Positions 29,644 through 40,796 are shown, counted from the first letter of the stretch. The stretch is 64,000 nucleotides of DNA from Rouxiella sp. WC2420 (GCF_041200025.1 NZ_CP165628.1:1178001-1242000); one strand, 5' to 3'. Numbers and translations are program-made. The notes: generated by a model not told the origin, from the letters alone.

Positions 29644-29736
29644 AAGCTACAGCAAGGCAACGAGTGAATGAATCCCGATGAGCTGACCTCGGTCAGTAAG
29701 TCGGGTGAATAAACGAAGACAACGCAGCTGTAGCTT
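29644..29736. repeat. Dispersed palindromic repeat, copy A (rodZ-ispG spacer)
   Basis: Ends are a perfect 10-bp inverted repeat, AAGCTACAGC and GCTGTAGCTT. The centre is a nested hairpin: CCCGA (29674-29678) with TCGGG (29701-29705), enclosing CTGACC with GGTCAG. The internal sequence (GCAAGGCAACGAGTGAAT, then AACGCAGCTGTAGC) resembles copy B at 34155-34257 in the opposite orientation. I recall similar intergenic repeats in Yersinia and Serratia genomes, but cannot name the family with certainty. It will be transcribed in the rodZ-ispG leader. Confidence 0.6.
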
Positions 29737-29777
29737 TATGTACCAAGGCAGATAGGCAACGATGGAGAAGAGTAAAA

Positions 29778-30899
29778 ATGCATAACCAAGCACCCATTAC
29801 CCGTCGCAAATCAACAAGGATTTACGTCGGCAAGGTGCCTGTCGGTGATGGTGCACCAATCGCGGTGCAATCAATGACCAACACCCGCACCACCGATGTC
29901 GAGGCAACCGTTGCTCAGATTAAATCTCTTGAGCGTGTTGGCGTCGATATTGTTCGTGTTTCTGTTCCAACCATGGACGCAGCTGAAGCCTTCAAGCTTA
30001 TCAAACAGCAGGTTAACGTTCCATTGGTTGCAGATATCCATTTCGACTACCGTATCGCGCTGAAAGTTGCCGAATACGGGGTTGACTGCCTGCGTATCAA
30101 TCCAGGCAATATCGGTAATGAATCGCGTATTCGCGCGGTTGTTGACTGCGCCCGCGACAAAAATATTCCTATCCGTATCGGTGTTAACGGCGGCTCGCTG
30201 GAAAAAGATCTGCAGGAAAAATTTGGCGAACCTACGCCTCAAGCCCTGTTTGAGTCCGCGATGCGTCACGTCGATATCCTCGACAGGCTTAACTTTGATC
30301 AGTTCAAGGTTAGCGTGAAGGCCTCAGACGTCTTTCTGGCCGTTGAGTCTTACCGCCTGCTTGCCAGGCAAATCGTTCAGCCTCTGCATCTTGGCATCAC
30401 TGAAGCTGGTGGTTTGCGCGCCGGTTCGGTTAAATCTGCCATTGGTCTTGGTCTGCTGCTGTCTGAAGGGATCGGCGATACGCTGCGTATCTCTCTGGCT
30501 GCCGATCCTGTCGAAGAAGTCAAAGTTGGATTCGACATCCTCAAGTCGCTGCGCATTCGATCGCGCGGGATCAACTTCATCGCCTGTCCAACCTGTTCGC
30601 GTCAGGAATTTGACGTGATCGGCACGGTTAACGCGCTGGAACAACGTCTCGAAGACATCATCACTCCAATGGATATTTCGATTATTGGCTGTGTAGTTAA
30701 CGGTCCGGGCGAAGCACTGGTGTCAACTATTGGCGTAACTGGCGGTCACAACAAAAGCGGTTTCTACGAAGACGGCGTTCGTCAGAGAGACAGATTCGAT
30801 AATGAGCAGATGATCGATCAGCTTGAAGCCAAGATCCGGGCTAAAGCGGCTCTGATGGATCAAAGTAAGCGCATTGTTATCAATCATCTCGAAAAGTAA
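29778..30899 (+). CDS. ispG: 4-hydroxy-3-methylbut-2-en-1-yl diphosphate synthase IspG
   Basis: 373 residues (E. coli: 372). It catalyses the reductive step of the MEP isoprenoid pathway that makes HMBPP, using a [4Fe-4S] cluster. The cluster ligands lie in ACPTCSRQE (two Cys) and [13 protein letters not shown] (third Cys plus catalytic Glu). The N-terminal [20 protein letters not shown] is the family start. An essential Fe-S enzyme in nearly all enterobacteria, so the organism must still build clusters by another route. Confidence 0.97.
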   Translation: MHNQAPITRRKSTRIYVGKVPVGDGAPIAVQSMTNTRTTDVEATVAQIKSLERVGVDIVRVSVPTMDAAEAFKLIKQQVNVPLVADIHFDYRIALKVAEYGVDCLRINPGNIGNESRIRAVVDCARDKNIPIRIGVNGGSLEKDLQEKFGEPTPQALFESAMRHVDILDRLNFDQFKVSVKASDVFLAVESYRLLARQIVQPLHLGITEAGGLRAGSVKSAIGLGLLLSEGIGDTLRISLAADPVEEVKVGFDILKSLRIRSRGINFIACPTCSRQEFDVIGTVNALEQRLEDIITPMDISIIGCVVNGPGEALVSTIGVTGGHNKSGFYEDGVRQRDRFDNEQMIDQLEAKIRAKAALMDQSKRIVINHLEK

Positions 30900-30984
30900 C
30901 CTTAGCACGTGCCGCAATGCCGGCACGCCTGCCCATTTGGGCTGAGTTAATCTGAACCCGATATGAAGTGTTGATGTATCCGCA

Positions 30985-31014
30985 TTGAACCTGAGGATGC
31001 AAAACACCTATAAT
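30985..31014 (+). promoter_or_regulatory. hisS promoter
   Basis: -35 TTGAAC (30985-30990), 18-bp spacer, -10 TATAAT (31009-31014), ending 35 bp before the hisS start. Confidence 0.7.
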
Positions 31015-31049
31015 CGGGTTCATTTTTATAAAAAAGATAGAGAACTGAC

Positions 31050-32324
31050 GTGGCAAAGAACATCCAGGCTATCCGCGGCATGAACGATTATCTGCCTGCC
31101 GACACCGCTTTATGGCAACGTATTGAAGGCACGCTCAAGCAGGTCCTTGGCACTTACGGCTATAGCGAAATCCGTATGCCGATTGTAGAGCAGACCCCGT
31201 TATTCAAACGCGCGATCGGTGAAGTTACCGACGTGGTTGAAAAAGAAATGTATACCTTCGAAGACCGCAACGGTGAAAGCCTCACTCTGCGTCCGGAAGG
31301 TACTGCTGGCTGCGTTCGCGCCGGTATCGAGCATGGTCTGCTGTACAATCAGGAACAGCGTATGTGGTACATCGGTCCGATGTTCCGCTACGAGCGTCCG
31401 CAGAAAGGTCGTTATCGTCAATTCAATCAGCTGGGTGTCGAAGTGTTTGGCCTTAACGGCCCTGACATCGATGCCGAGCTCATCATGCTTAGTGCTCGCT
31501 GGTGGCGTGCGCTGGGTATCGCGGAAAACGTATCTCTTGAACTGAATTCGATTGGTTCGCTGGAGGCTCGTGCCAACTATCGTGATGCTCTGGTTGCCTT
31601 CCTTGAACAGCATAAAGAACAGCTCGACGAAGACTGTAAACGTCGCATGTACACCAATCCGTTACGCGTTCTGGACTCTAAAAATCCAGAAGTTCAGGCT
31701 TTGCTGAACGGCGCGCCGGAGCTGGCAGACTATCTCGACCAAGAATCTCGTGAACACTTTGCCGGTCTGTGTGAACTTTTAAGCCTTGCAGGTATCCCAT
31801 ATACGATTAATCAGCGTCTGGTGCGCGGTTTGGACTACTACAACCGCACAGTGTTCGAGTGGGTGACGACCAGTCTTGGCGCGCAAGGTACCGTGTGTGC
31901 CGGTGGCCGTTACGACGGTTTGGTTGAACAACTTGGTGGACGCGCTACACCGGCAGTAGGTTTTGCAATGGGCCTTGAGCGTTTAGTTCTGTTGGTTCAA
32001 GCGGTTAACCCTGATTTTAAAGCGCCTGCCACGGTCGATGCCTATGTGATTTCTTCCGGTACGGGTACGCAAGGTGCGGCTATGCAGCTGGCTGAAAAGC
32101 TGCGTGATGTACTGCCAGAGCTGAAAGTCATGACTAACTACGGCGGCGGAAACTTTAAAAAACAGTTTGCCCGCGCCGACAAATGGGGGGCGCGTATCGC
32201 CCTGGTATTAGGTGAGGACGAAGTCGCGGCTCAGCAGGTAGTAGTTAAAAATCTGCAAAGTGGTGAGCAAGAAACGCTGGCGCAGAGCGATTTGGCTGTG
32301 CGTCTGGCCTCGATGTTAGGTTAA
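31050..32324 (+). CDS. hisS: Histidyl-tRNA synthetase
   Basis: 424 residues, the same as in E. coli. Class II synthetase motifs are present: motif 2 ([17 protein letters not shown]), the histidine-specific [15 protein letters not shown] and AGGRYDGL, and motif 3 (GFAMGLERL). The C-terminal anticodon-binding domain begins at about residue 330. It charges tRNA-His with histidine. The start is GTG at 31050 in this order: ACTGAC, then GTGGCAAAGAAC. Confidence 0.97.
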   Translation: MAKNIQAIRGMNDYLPADTALWQRIEGTLKQVLGTYGYSEIRMPIVEQTPLFKRAIGEVTDVVEKEMYTFEDRNGESLTLRPEGTAGCVRAGIEHGLLYNQEQRMWYIGPMFRYERPQKGRYRQFNQLGVEVFGLNGPDIDAELIMLSARWWRALGIAENVSLELNSIGSLEARANYRDALVAFLEQHKEQLDEDCKRRMYTNPLRVLDSKNPEVQALLNGAPELADYLDQESREHFAGLCELLSLAGIPYTINQRLVRGLDYYNRTVFEWVTTSLGAQGTVCAGGRYDGLVEQLGGRATPAVGFAMGLERLVLLVQAVNPDFKAPATVDAYVISSGTGTQGAAMQLAEKLRDVLPELKVMTNYGGGNFKKQFARADKWGARIALVLGEDEVAAQQVVVKNLQSGEQETLAQSDLAVRLASMLG

Positions 32325-32337
32325 GGAGAAGGACCAC

Positions 32338-32958
32338 GTGGAAGTCTATACCACTGAAAATGAACAGGTTGATGCCGTCCGCCGCTTCTTTGCCGAAAAC
32401 GGTAAAGCGCTGGCCATTGGTGTCGTGCTGGGTATTGCTGCGTTAGGTGGATGGCGTTATTGGCAGTCTCATGAGAATACCGCTCTGACAGAAGCCTCAG
32501 CCTCATTCCAGCAAGCTACAACCGCATTGACGGATAACAAAGCCGACGGCGTTGCCAATTTAGAGAAGTTTGCCCAGAACAACAGCAACAGCTACGGCGT
32601 TTTTGCAGCTTTGCAATTAGCTGACCACTTCGTTCAGGCCAAAGACTTTACCAATGCTGAAAAGCAGCTGAACCAGGCGAGCCAGCTTTCCAAAGACGAA
32701 AATTTATTATCACTGGTTAACTACCGTCTGGCACGGATTCAGTTGCAGGAAAACAAACTGGATGACGCGCTGAAAACCCTCGACAATGTTAAGGGTGACG
32801 GCTGGATGGCGATGCAACAAGAGGTACGTGGTGATGTTCTTCTCGCGAAGGGCGACACCAAAGGTGCCAGGGATGCATACAGTAAAGGCCTTGATTCCAA
32901 GCCATCTCAAACGCTGCAAACTATGCTGCGTATGAAATTGAATAATTTATCCAGCTAA
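32338..32958 (+). CDS. yfgM: Ancillary SecYEG translocon subunit YfgM
   Basis: 206 residues with a GTG start preceded by AAGGAG. A short cytoplasmic N-terminus is followed by one membrane span (about 23-39) and a periplasmic TPR domain. In E. coli YfgM works with PpiD as a chaperone-like accessory of SecYEG and tunes RcsB stability. It sits 13 bp after hisS and 11 bp before bamB, a conserved operon. Confidence 0.94.
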   Translation: MEVYTTENEQVDAVRRFFAENGKALAIGVVLGIAALGGWRYWQSHENTALTEASASFQQATTALTDNKADGVANLEKFAQNNSNSYGVFAALQLADHFVQAKDFTNAEKQLNQASQLSKDENLLSLVNYRLARIQLQENKLDDALKTLDNVKGDGWMAMQQEVRGDVLLAKGDTKGARDAYSKGLDSKPSQTLQTMLRMKLNNLSS

Positions 32959-32969
32959 GGGGAACCCCG

Positions 32970-34151
32970 ATGCAATTGCGTAAAACTCTCCTGGTGGGAT
33001 TAGTTTCCGTCGCCTTCCTGAGCGGCTGTTCCCTGTTTAACAGCGAAGAAGACGTCGTTAAAATGTCTCCGCTGCCAAAGGTTGAGAATCAGTTCACACC
33101 AACAGAAGTGTGGAGCACTTCCGTGGGTGATGGCGTAGGCGAGTATTACTCTCACCTGCACCCGGCCTGGAAAGACAACACTATTTACGCTGCCGATCGT
33201 TTTGGTACCGTAAAAGCGCTGGATGCCAACAACGGTAAAGAGAAGTGGAAAGTTGATCTCTCTGAAAACCCTGGCTTCTTCTCCAGCAACATTTCCGCCG
33301 AGCTTTCTGGTGGTGTGACTGTTGACGGTTCCAACCTGTATATCGGCAGTGAAAAAGCTGTTGTTTACTCGTTGAATACGGCCGACGGTAAACTTGCCTG
33401 GAAAACCACGGTAGCAGGTGAAGCGATTTCACGCCCTGTTGTCAGCGACGGTCTGGTATTAATCCACACCGGTAACGGCATTCTGCAGGCATTGAACCAG
33501 AAAGACGGGACTGTTGCCTGGAGCGCCAACCTTGATATGCCAACCTTGTCCTTGCGCGGCGAATCTGCCCCTGCTACGGCATTTGGTGCGGCTATCGTCG
33601 GCGGCGACAACGGTCGTGTCAGCGCAGTGCTGATGAAAGAAGGCCAGATGATTTGGCAGCAACGTATCTCTGAGCCGAGCGGAGCGACTGAAATCGACCG
33701 CCTGAGCGATATCGATACCACGCCAGTTATCGCAAACGGCGTTATCTATACTGTTGCTTACAACGGTAATTTGGTTGCGATGGATCTGCGCTCAGGGCAA
33801 ATTGCCTGGAAACGTGAAGTTGGCTCGGTGAATAATATCGTTGTCGACGGCGACCGTATTTATATGGTTGACCAGAATGACCGCGTTATGGCCCTCAACA
33901 CTGAAGGCGGCGTGACTATCTGGACTCAGAGTGCGCTTCTACACCGCAACCTGACCGCGCCAGTGCTGTACAATGGCTTTATTGTGGTCGGCGATGCCGA
34001 GGGTTATCTGCATTGGATGAACACCAACGACGGACGCTTTGTCGCCCAGCAGAAAGTGGACTCATCTGGCCTGCTGAGCGCGCCAATTGTGGCAAGCGAC
34101 AAGCTGGTGGTGCAGGCCAAGGGCGGCGAGGTTTACTCCTTCAAACGCTAA
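32970..34151 (+). CDS. bamB: Outer membrane assembly lipoprotein BamB
   Basis: 393 residues (E. coli: 392). A lipoprotein signal with lipobox LSGC (Cys20) leads into an eight-bladed PQQ-like beta-propeller, seen as repeated blade signatures such as GTVKALDANNGKEKWKV, AVVYSLNTADGKLAWKT and GNLVAMDLRSGQIAWKR. It binds BamA POTRA domains in the beta-barrel assembly machine. Confidence 0.97.
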   Translation: MQLRKTLLVGLVSVAFLSGCSLFNSEEDVVKMSPLPKVENQFTPTEVWSTSVGDGVGEYYSHLHPAWKDNTIYAADRFGTVKALDANNGKEKWKVDLSENPGFFSSNISAELSGGVTVDGSNLYIGSEKAVVYSLNTADGKLAWKTTVAGEAISRPVVSDGLVLIHTGNGILQALNQKDGTVAWSANLDMPTLSLRGESAPATAFGAAIVGGDNGRVSAVLMKEGQMIWQQRISEPSGATEIDRLSDIDTTPVIANGVIYTVAYNGNLVAMDLRSGQIAWKREVGSVNNIVVDGDRIYMVDQNDRVMALNTEGGVTIWTQSALLHRNLTAPVLYNGFIVVGDAEGYLHWMNTNDGRFVAQQKVDSSGLLSAPIVASDKLVVQAKGGEVYSFKR

Positions 34152-34154
34152 TAT

Positions 34155-34257
34155 CCTTCGTAATTTTAGATGCAGCTTTGTTGGCTACGTTCGTTCACCC
34201 CAGTCACTTACTAATGTAAGCTTCTGGGGATTCGCTCTCTTGCCGCCTAACTGCCTC
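34155..34257. repeat. Dispersed palindromic repeat, copy B (bamB-der spacer)
   Basis: Central nested hairpin: CCCCAG (34198-34203) pairs with CTGGGG (34224-34229), enclosing CTTAC/GTAAG with a TAAT loop. Flanks read TGCAGCTTTGTTGGCTACG and TTCGCTCTCTTGCCGCC. Read on the minus strand it shares the pattern (GGCAAGAGAGCGAATCCC, hairpin, AACGTAGCCAACAAAGCTGC) with copy A. Confidence 0.65.
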
Positions 34258-34309
34258 GTCAATTACTTTGGGTATATATCCACATCATGGGTATAATAGC
34301 TCGGCCATT

Positions 34310-34340
34310 AAACGGCTCCTGAATTGCTCAGGGGCCGTTT
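34310..34340 (+). terminator. Probable terminator after bamB
   Basis: Imperfect 13-bp stem AAACGGCTCCTGA/TCAGGGGCCGTTT with one T-G pair. The following T tract is short, so termination may be partial. Confidence 0.6.
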
Positions 34341-34479
34341 CGTATTCTAAAAACAGCAAGAATGGTCATTCTTTTTGTTGTAAGAAATTGAATTTTAATG
34401 ATTTGCATTATGGCGATCGGTTGTTTAATTCCTTTGGGATTCGACACTTGTTGGCTGTAAAAAAATGAGGCTTCAAAAA

Positions 34480-35961
34480 ATGATACCTGTCGTCGCGCTA
34501 GTTGGGCGCCCGAATGTGGGTAAATCCACCTTATTTAACCGTTTGACCAAGACGCGTGATGCGTTGGTGGCGGATTTCCCCGGGCTAACGCGTGACCGCA
34601 AGTATGGTCGTGCCGAGATCGAGGGTAACGAATTTATTATTGTTGATACCGGTGGTATCGATGGTACCGAAGATGGCGTTGAAACCCGCATGGCGGGGCA
34701 ATCTTTGCTGGCAATTGAAGAAGCAGACATCGTGCTGTTTATGGTCGATGCCCGTGCAGGCGTGATGCCTGCCGATCAGGGCATTGCCCAGCATCTTCGC
34801 AGCCGTGAGAAAGCGACCTTCCTGGTAGCAAACAAAACCGACGGTCTCGATGCAGACAGCGCAACTGCCGATTTTTACTCCCTCGGTCTGGGCGAAGTTT
34901 ATGCTATCGCCGCTTCCCACGGTCGTGGCGTAACTCAGCTTATCGAGCACGTATTAATTCCATTCGTCGGTGAAAAGCCTGAAGAAGTTGAGCTGAGCGA
35001 AGAAGAGGCCAATGCGGCCTATTGGGCAGAGAAGCTTGGCGATGAAGACGCAATTCCGGAAGACGTTGAAGACGACTTCGACCCGACCACTTTGCCAATC
35101 AAGCTGGCGATTGTTGGGCGTCCTAACGTAGGTAAGTCAACACTAACCAACCGCATCCTCGGCGAAGACCGCGTTGTGGTTTATGACATGCCTGGCACCA
35201 CGCGTGACAGTATTTATATCCCGATGGTTCGTGATGAGCGCGAATACGTGCTGATTGATACCGCCGGTGTGCGTAAGCGCGGCAAAGTCACTGAAACCGT
35301 CGAGAAATTCTCGGTTATCAAAACCTTGCAAGCTATCGAAGATGCCAACGTAGTTATGTTGGTTATTGACGCACGCGAGGGTATTTCTGATCAGGATCTC
35401 TCTCTGCTCGGCTTTATCCTCAATAGTGGGCGCTCACTGGTCATCGTGGTGAATAAATGGGACGGCCTGTCTCAGGAAGCCCGCGATGCAGTGAAAGATA
35501 CCCTCGACATGCGTCTGGGCTTCATTGACTTTGCCCGTATCCACTTTATCTCCGCGCTGCACGGCAGCGGCGTAGGTAACCTGTTTGAATCAGTTAACGA
35601 AGCCTATAATTGCGCTACGAAGCGCGTTGGTACGTCTTTGCTGACTCGAATTATGCAGATGGCTGCAGAAGATCACCAGCCGCCTCTGGTTAACGGACGT
35701 CGCGTTAAGCTGAAATATGCTCACGCCGGGGGTTATAACCCGCCTATCGTGGTCATCCACGGTAATCAGGTAAAAGACTTGGCCGACTCCTACAAACGTT
35801 ATTTGATGAACTATTTCCGCCGTTCATTAGAAATCATGGGTACGCCAATCCGTATTCAATTCAAAGAGGGTGAAAACCCGTTTGAAGGTAAGCGCAACCC
35901 TCTGACGCCAAACCAGATGCGTAAACGTAAGCGTCTGATGTCGCACCTGAAAAAGAAATAA
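34480..35961 (+). CDS. der: Ribosome-assembly GTPase Der (EngA)
   Basis: 493 residues with two tandem GTPase domains. G1 motifs are [12 protein letters not shown] at the N-terminus and [12 protein letters not shown] near residue 210; DTGGID and DTAGVRK are the two G3 motifs and NKTD and NKWD the G4 motifs. A KH-like C-terminal domain follows. It is essential for 50S subunit maturation. The frame opens 15 bp earlier, but GAGG lies nine bases before the ATG at 34480, which gives the standard [12 protein letters not shown] start. Confidence 0.97.
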   Translation: MIPVVALVGRPNVGKSTLFNRLTKTRDALVADFPGLTRDRKYGRAEIEGNEFIIVDTGGIDGTEDGVETRMAGQSLLAIEEADIVLFMVDARAGVMPADQGIAQHLRSREKATFLVANKTDGLDADSATADFYSLGLGEVYAIAASHGRGVTQLIEHVLIPFVGEKPEEVELSEEEANAAYWAEKLGDEDAIPEDVEDDFDPTTLPIKLAIVGRPNVGKSTLTNRILGEDRVVVYDMPGTTRDSIYIPMVRDEREYVLIDTAGVRKRGKVTETVEKFSVIKTLQAIEDANVVMLVIDAREGISDQDLSLLGFILNSGRSLVIVVNKWDGLSQEARDAVKDTLDMRLGFIDFARIHFISALHGSGVGNLFESVNEAYNCATKRVGTSLLTRIMQMAAEDHQPPLVNGRRVKLKYAHAGGYNPPIVVIHGNQVKDLADSYKRYLMNYFRRSLEIMGTPIRIQFKEGENPFEGKRNPLTPNQMRKRKRLMSHLKKK

Positions 35962-36029
35962 ACACCCTAAATTGATGCCGTTCTTTTCAGGGCGGTGTGA
36001 TGCTGGTTAAAGGCTAGTGCCTTGGTAAT

Positions 36030-36086
36030 AAACTGCATTTTGATTTTTGGACTCTGGTCTGAAACATCGAGATGCAGTTTTTTTTT
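36030..36086 (+). terminator. Probable terminator after der
   Basis: AAACTGCAT (36030-36038) pairs with ATGCAGTTT (36072-36080), followed by a run of T (nine in all, counting the stem end). The 33-bp loop can extend the stem with GAT/ATC. Confidence 0.6.
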
Positions 36087-36234
36087 ACTGATTTTTATCG
36101 CTAAGCCCCCGTTAGTTCGCAAGTTAACCCAGGCTCATCTCCCCGACCAAGGCTCTCCTAAAAGCACTAATGAGTATAGGAACTATAATTTCGCAGTAGT
36201 CCCTTTTTTAGTAAGTCTTTTAAGGAGAGTTTTA

Positions 36235-38493
36235 ATGTCGGACCACAAAGATAAAGCAGTAAGCAAACCAGGTGATGGTAATAACCAAGCTGCATCCGCT
36301 GAGCCACATCTTAACGATACCGCACCGCAGGGTGCTCCGCTAAAACCTCAGAACAGCATTAGTCCTCCTGGCGCAGAGCCTACCGCGGCAGGCTCAGACA
36401 AAAATCCGTCTACTACCAGTGAGAAACTCGAACAGCTCGACGCCTTCCGCGATGATCCACAGGGTCAGGCGTTACGCACCGATCAGGGTATCCGAATTTC
36501 CGATAACCAGAATTCCCTAAAAGCGGGTGTTCGCGGCTCTACCTTGCTTGAAGATTTTATGCTGCGGGAAAAAATCACCCATTTTGACCATGAACGTATT
36601 CCTGAAAGAGTAGTACATGCACGCGGCGCGGCGGCACACGGCTATTTTCAGGTTTATCAGTCTCTTGAGGCATTAACCAAAGCAGGTTTTCTGGCAGATC
36701 CCGGACTTGATACGCCAGTGTTTGTGCGCTTTTCAACCGTGCAGGGTTCAAAAGGCTCTGCTGATTCAGTAAGGGATATCCGCGGGTTTGCCACCAAATT
36801 TTACACCCAGGAAGGCAATTTCGACCTGGTCGGTAATAACACGCCGGTATTCTTTATTCAGGATGCGATTAAATTCCCGGATTTCGTTCACGCCGTGAAG
36901 CCTGAACCACACAATGAAATTCCGCAAGGCCAAAGCGCGCACGACACCTTCTGGGACTATATTTCGCTGCAGCCTGAAACCCTGCATAACGTGATGTGGG
37001 CAATGTCCGATCGCGGTATTCCGCGCAGTTATCGCATGATGGAAGGCTTCGGGATTCATAGCTACAAAATGATCAACGCGGAAGGTAAAAGTCATTTTGT
37101 GAGATTTCATTGGAAACCAACCTGCGGCGCGGCTTCACTGATTTGGGATGAAGCCCAGGTATTGACCGGCCGAGACCCTGATTTCCATCGGCGTGAGCTG
37201 TGGGAATCTATTGAAGCAGGCGACTTCCCGGAATATGAGCTGGGGCTGCAGATTATCCCGGAAGAGGACGAGGACAAGTTTGATTTCGATATTCTCGATG
37301 CCACCAAGCTGATCCCCGAGTCCCTGGTGCCAGTACAAATTGTTGGCAAGATGGTGCTGAACCGCAACCCTGACAACTATTTCAGCGAAACCGAACAGGT
37401 AGCATTCTGTCCGGGAAATATTGTCCCAGGTTTAGATTTCTCGGACGATCCCCTCTTACAGGGCCGTTTATTCTCTTATCTGGACACCCAGATCAGCCGT
37501 CTTGGTGGGCCTAACTTCCATGAGATCCCGATCAATAAACCCGTTTGTCCGTTCCACAATCACCAGCGTGATGGTATGCATCGGATGGGGATCTCTGGCG
37601 CAGCGAACTACGAGCCAAATTCAATTAACAACAACTGGCCGCGAGAAACGCCTCCGGCGAAAAAACATGGCGGTTTCGAGACTTCTCCACAGCCGCTGAA
37701 CGGTGAGAAGATCCGCCGTCGTAGCGATTCATTTGCGGATTACTATTCGCAGCCGCGACTGTTCTGGCTTAGCCAAACTCCTTACGAGCAGGATCATGTG
37801 GTAGGCGCTTTCAGCTTTGAATTAGGCAAGGTTGTGCGCCCGTGGATCCGTGAGCGCGTGGTCGATCAACTAAGCTATATTGATCATTCCCTGGCCACTC
37901 GGGTGGCAGAGAATCTTGGGATTGAGCTAAGTAAAGCACAGCAAGAGTACGCGTTGCCAAAAGCCGTAAACGGTCTAAGCAAAGATGATGCGCTGAGCCT
38001 GTACGGTAATCGTGAACATCCGGTTAAATCACGCCAGGTAGCGCTGCTGGTAGCCGACGGCGTATGTGGTGATTCTGTCGCGACGATTACTACTGAGCTT
38101 AATGCCCTGGGGATACACAGCAAAATCTTTGCGCCGCGACTGGGGAAAATTAAAACCCTGCAAGGTAAAGAGATTAATGCGGATGGTACGATTGAAGGCA
38201 ATCCATCGGTATTGGTTGACGGCGTTATTGTCCCTGCCGGTAAGGCTAGCACCGAGGTGCTGAAAAAAAATGGTAACGCCAAAAACTATATTTTACAGGC
38301 CTTTAAGCATCTTAAAGCCATCGGCTTGCAGGGTGAGGCGCTAAGTTTGTATGAAGCGCTGCCGTTGCCAACTCCTGATGAGGGCGTGCTTGTCGATAGT
38401 GATGCCAAACTGGTTACTGATAAATTTATCGAAGCCTTGAAAAAGCACCGAGTGTGGTCAAGAGAAACGGCTGCGGCAGAAGTGCCTGCTTAA
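36235..38493 (+). CDS. katE: Monofunctional catalase HPII
   Basis: 752 residues, one fewer than E. coli HPII. The distal catalytic His128 lies in [14 protein letters not shown] at the same number as in E. coli, and the distal Asn in [10 protein letters not shown] disordered N-terminal extension (about 1-75) and a C-terminal flavodoxin-like domain (about 600-752) mark the large-subunit clade. It decomposes hydrogen peroxide. The frame is open 213 bp earlier, but AAGGAGAG lies just before the ATG at 36235. Position between der and xseA is unlike E. coli, where katE is elsewhere on the chromosome. Confidence 0.97.
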   Translation: MSDHKDKAVSKPGDGNNQAASAEPHLNDTAPQGAPLKPQNSISPPGAEPTAAGSDKNPSTTSEKLEQLDAFRDDPQGQALRTDQGIRISDNQNSLKAGVRGSTLLEDFMLREKITHFDHERIPERVVHARGAAAHGYFQVYQSLEALTKAGFLADPGLDTPVFVRFSTVQGSKGSADSVRDIRGFATKFYTQEGNFDLVGNNTPVFFIQDAIKFPDFVHAVKPEPHNEIPQGQSAHDTFWDYISLQPETLHNVMWAMSDRGIPRSYRMMEGFGIHSYKMINAEGKSHFVRFHWKPTCGAASLIWDEAQVLTGRDPDFHRRELWESIEAGDFPEYELGLQIIPEEDEDKFDFDILDATKLIPESLVPVQIVGKMVLNRNPDNYFSETEQVAFCPGNIVPGLDFSDDPLLQGRLFSYLDTQISRLGGPNFHEIPINKPVCPFHNHQRDGMHRMGISGAANYEPNSINNNWPRETPPAKKHGGFETSPQPLNGEKIRRRSDSFADYYSQPRLFWLSQTPYEQDHVVGAFSFELGKVVRPWIRERVVDQLSYIDHSLATRVAENLGIELSKAQQEYALPKAVNGLSKDDALSLYGNREHPVKSRQVALLVADGVCGDSVATITTELNALGIHSKIFAPRLGKIKTLQGKEINADGTIEGNPSVLVDGVIVPAGKASTEVLKKNGNAKNYILQAFKHLKAIGLQGEALSLYEALPLPTPDEGVLVDSDAKLVTDKFIEALKKHRVWSRETAAAEVPA

Positions 38494-38521
38494 GGATAAT
38501 TAATTACAGATGTTTTATAAT

Positions 38522-38540
38522 CTCCCTCATTACGAGGGAG
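38522..38540. terminator. Hairpin between the convergent katE and exported-protein genes
   Basis: Perfect 7-bp stem CTCCCTC/GAGGGAG with a 5-base loop. T runs are poor on both sides; a bidirectional terminator is probable from its position. Confidence 0.5.
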
Positions 38541-38549
38541 TGCTTTATA

Positions 38550-39002
38550 TCAATCTTTTATTTGTATTGTAAAAGTACAGTTTTCCGGAGCTGTTTTTTC
38601 GCAGGTAATATGTGTTAACCCTAAGCTGGATGTTTTATCTTGCCCGATGGTACCCGTGGTGGTAATTATCAGATGTTTTTGACTATCAATATTTAAACCC
38701 ATTTCAGAGGGCTTCTCATGTCCGGTTATTTTTTGGGTGCAATACTGAAATTGTGCAACCCCCGTTTTATTATCTTGAATAATAAGTGTCTGTGTAAATG
38801 GAATGACTGTTTTACTGTCAGGGTTTTTGCCCGGTAAAATACCTGACCATTCACCTGATTCGGCTGAGGCGCGAAATACACTATCTTGGGCATTGCCAAT
38901 ACTTGGTGTTGCAGGGCAAGCTTGCTTTTGGCTATGAGCGGCAGCCTGATGCGAGGCGATCGCCAATAAAACAGTTAGTAGAATATACTTAAATCTATTC
39001 AT
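38550..39002 (-). CDS. Exported protein of unknown function
   Basis: 150 residues with a clear signal peptide (MNRFKYILLTVLLAIAS, cleavage likely after QAAA). The mature protein of about 127 residues has four Cys (near 29, 88, 133 and 142), suitable for two disulfides, and alternating beta-strand-like segments (TVIPFTQTLIIQDNKTG, HLIITTTGTIG, CTFTIQIKD). I do not recognise the family; a DUF3757-like small periplasmic protein is a guess. Its coding region and upstream spacer are AT-rich. It is convergent with katE and has no operon partner. Confidence 0.75.
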   Translation of the reverse strand: MNRFKYILLTVLLAIASHQAAAHSQKQACPATPSIGNAQDSVFRASAESGEWSGILPGKNPDSKTVIPFTQTLIIQDNKTGVAQFQYCTQKITGHEKPSEMGLNIDSQKHLIITTTGTIGQDKTSSLGLTHITCEKTAPENCTFTIQIKD

Positions 39003-39392
39003 TTTTGAGGTTCCTAAAGTAATAAAATTATCTATGATATTGTTCGCTAATAATTAATCTGATTAATTTTGTTTTGTTGTTTTTTTGCTTGGTGGGTTAA
39101 CGGGAGCACTATACCACTAATATTATCTTGCGGGTTTTAAAAGGAGGAGGGATTTTTTAATGTTATGGGTTTGTTTACTGTAAAAATAATTAATAGACAA
39201 AGATATAATGTAATTTAATACTAATTACCTTATATTTAATTAGTTGGTTAATTGTGATGTGTTCAATATAAATTATTACATCGAAAAGGGCGCAAGGTCG
39301 AGAAAACATCAAGCGACATGCTTTATTGATGGTTTTCGCCGCGGGGATCTTTATTGACTAATACCTGAAATTACCGTCCCTTTCAGAACGCC
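39003..39392. other. AT-rich spacer upstream of the exported-protein gene
   Basis: 390 bp with no credible open frame, RNA gene or clear hairpin. It must hold the promoter of the exported-protein gene and the 3' end region of xseA. I see nothing else in it. Confidence 0.5.
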
Positions 39393-40796
39393 TTACTCGG
39401 TTTTTTTTGCCGCAGCCGCGCGTTTACGAGGCTTCTTCTCGGCAGGCTTTTCTTCCAGATGCAGACTTTTGACTTCGCTTTCTATCCAGCCATCGGCCAG
39501 TCGCGTTTTTAACATCTCTCCCGCCGCCGTCTGCGCGGTTTTCTTCAACAATGCGCCCTGAGGGGTCGTGGTGACGCTATAACCGCGAGCCAGCGTTGCC
39601 AGGGGGCTTACCGCCTCCAGTTGCGTCACAGCAGTACTAAAATTCTGACGATGTTCCCCAAGCTGCGCTGTCATTGACTGCTGCAGGCGATACTGCAGCT
39701 TTTGCACTCGCTGCTGCAACTGGTGGATGCGACGCTGTGGTTGATGCTGATTCAGGCGCTGCTGGAGATTCTGCGCACGGCGCAGCAGGCGACGCAGATG
39801 ATTTTGCATTGCCTCGTCCATGCGGCTACGCAGCTTGAACAGCGCGGTTTGCTGGCGCGCCAGACGCAAGTGAGGATGTTGCTGCTGAAGCCGATGATTT
39901 AAACGTGTAAAACGCTGGGTCATCTGAGCCAGATAGTAATCCATCGCCATTTCAAGTCGCTGCTGCTGTGACTGAATCTGACGCAGCAGTTCAAGCTGGT
40001 TACGGCTGATCAGTTCGGCAGCGGCAGAAGGCGTTGGCGCGCGCAGGTCGGCGACAAAATCGGCGATAGTGACGTCAGTTTCATGACCCACGGCGCTGAC
40101 AATCGGCAAGCGACTGTTATATATCGCTCGTGCAACGCGTTCGTCGTTAAAGCTCCATAAATCTTCCAGCGAACCACCGCCGCGCCCGACTATCAGCACG
40201 TCGCATTCCTGACGCTGGTTGGCCAAAGTAATAGCTTTAACAATTTGCAACGGCGCATCGACACCTTGCACCGCTGTCGGGTAAATCACCACCGGCAGAG
40301 AAGGATCGCGGCGTTTCAAAACCTGAAGAATATCGTGCAGGGCGGCACCGCTGGCCGAGGTAATGACCCCGACACATTTGGCCGGAGAGGGCAGCGGTTG
40401 CTTGTGCTCGATATCAAACAGACCTTCCGCAGACAAGGTTTGTTTCAACTGCTCAAACTGTTGCTGCAACAAGCCATCACCGGCAGGCTGCATGCTTTCG
40501 GCGATTAGCTGAAAGTCACCGCGTGGTTCGTACAGGGTGATGGAGGCGCGTACCAATACCTGCTGACCATTTTGCGGACGGAAAGTGGTGCGGCGATTGC
40601 TGTTGCGAAACATCGCGCATTTGACCTGGGCGCGCGCGTCTTTCAGCGTGAAATACCAGTGGCCGGAAGAAGGTTGGGAGAAGTTGGAAATTTCGCCGGA
40701 GAGCCAGACCTGACCCATTTCGTTTTCCAGCAACTCGCGAACCGTCTGATTTAGGCGGCTTACGGTAAAAATGGGTGGCGAAGAAGGTAGCGGCAT
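39393..40796 (-). CDS. xseA: Exodeoxyribonuclease VII large subunit
   Basis: 467 residues. An N-terminal OB-fold ([30 protein letters not shown]) is followed by the catalytic region with [12 protein letters not shown] and [25 protein letters not shown]. The C-terminal part is a long Gln-rich coiled coil (about 265-395), then a basic tail. With XseB it degrades single-stranded DNA from both ends. It is divergent from guaB, as in E. coli. Confidence 0.96.
   Translation of the reverse strand: MPLPSSPPIFTVSRLNQTVRELLENEMGQVWLSGEISNFSQPSSGHWYFTLKDARAQVKCAMFRNSNRRTTFRPQNGQQVLVRASITLYEPRGDFQLIAESMQPAGDGLLQQQFEQLKQTLSAEGLFDIEHKQPLPSPAKCVGVITSASGAALHDILQVLKRRDPSLPVVIYPTAVQGVDAPLQIVKAITLANQRQECDVLIVGRGGGSLEDLWSFNDERVARAIYNSRLPIVSAVGHETDVTIADFVADLRAPTPSAAAELISRNQLELLRQIQSQQQRLEMAMDYYLAQMTQRFTRLNHRLQQQHPHLRLARQQTALFKLRSRMDEAMQNHLRRLLRRAQNLQQRLNQHQPQRRIHQLQQRVQKLQYRLQQSMTAQLGEHRQNFSTAVTQLEAVSPLATLARGYSVTTTPQGALLKKTAQTAAGEMLKTRLADGWIESEVKSLHLEEKPAEKKPRKRAAAAKKTE

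Larger units (their letters stand above)
34152..34479. other. bamB-der spacer
   Basis: A 328-bp gap with no gene. It contains copy B of the dispersed repeat, then the terminator-like hairpin at 34310-34340, then AT-rich sequence up to der. Short open frames here lack ribosome-binding sites and recognisable sequence. Confidence 0.6.

Noticed and set aside
30908-30927. Terminator after ispG
   Set aside because: Perfect 7-bp stem CGTGCCG/CGGCACG but no T run; cannot be called a terminator.
36022-36234. N-terminal extension of katE
   Set aside because: Covers the der terminator and a perfect ribosome-binding site just before 36235; no match to catalases.
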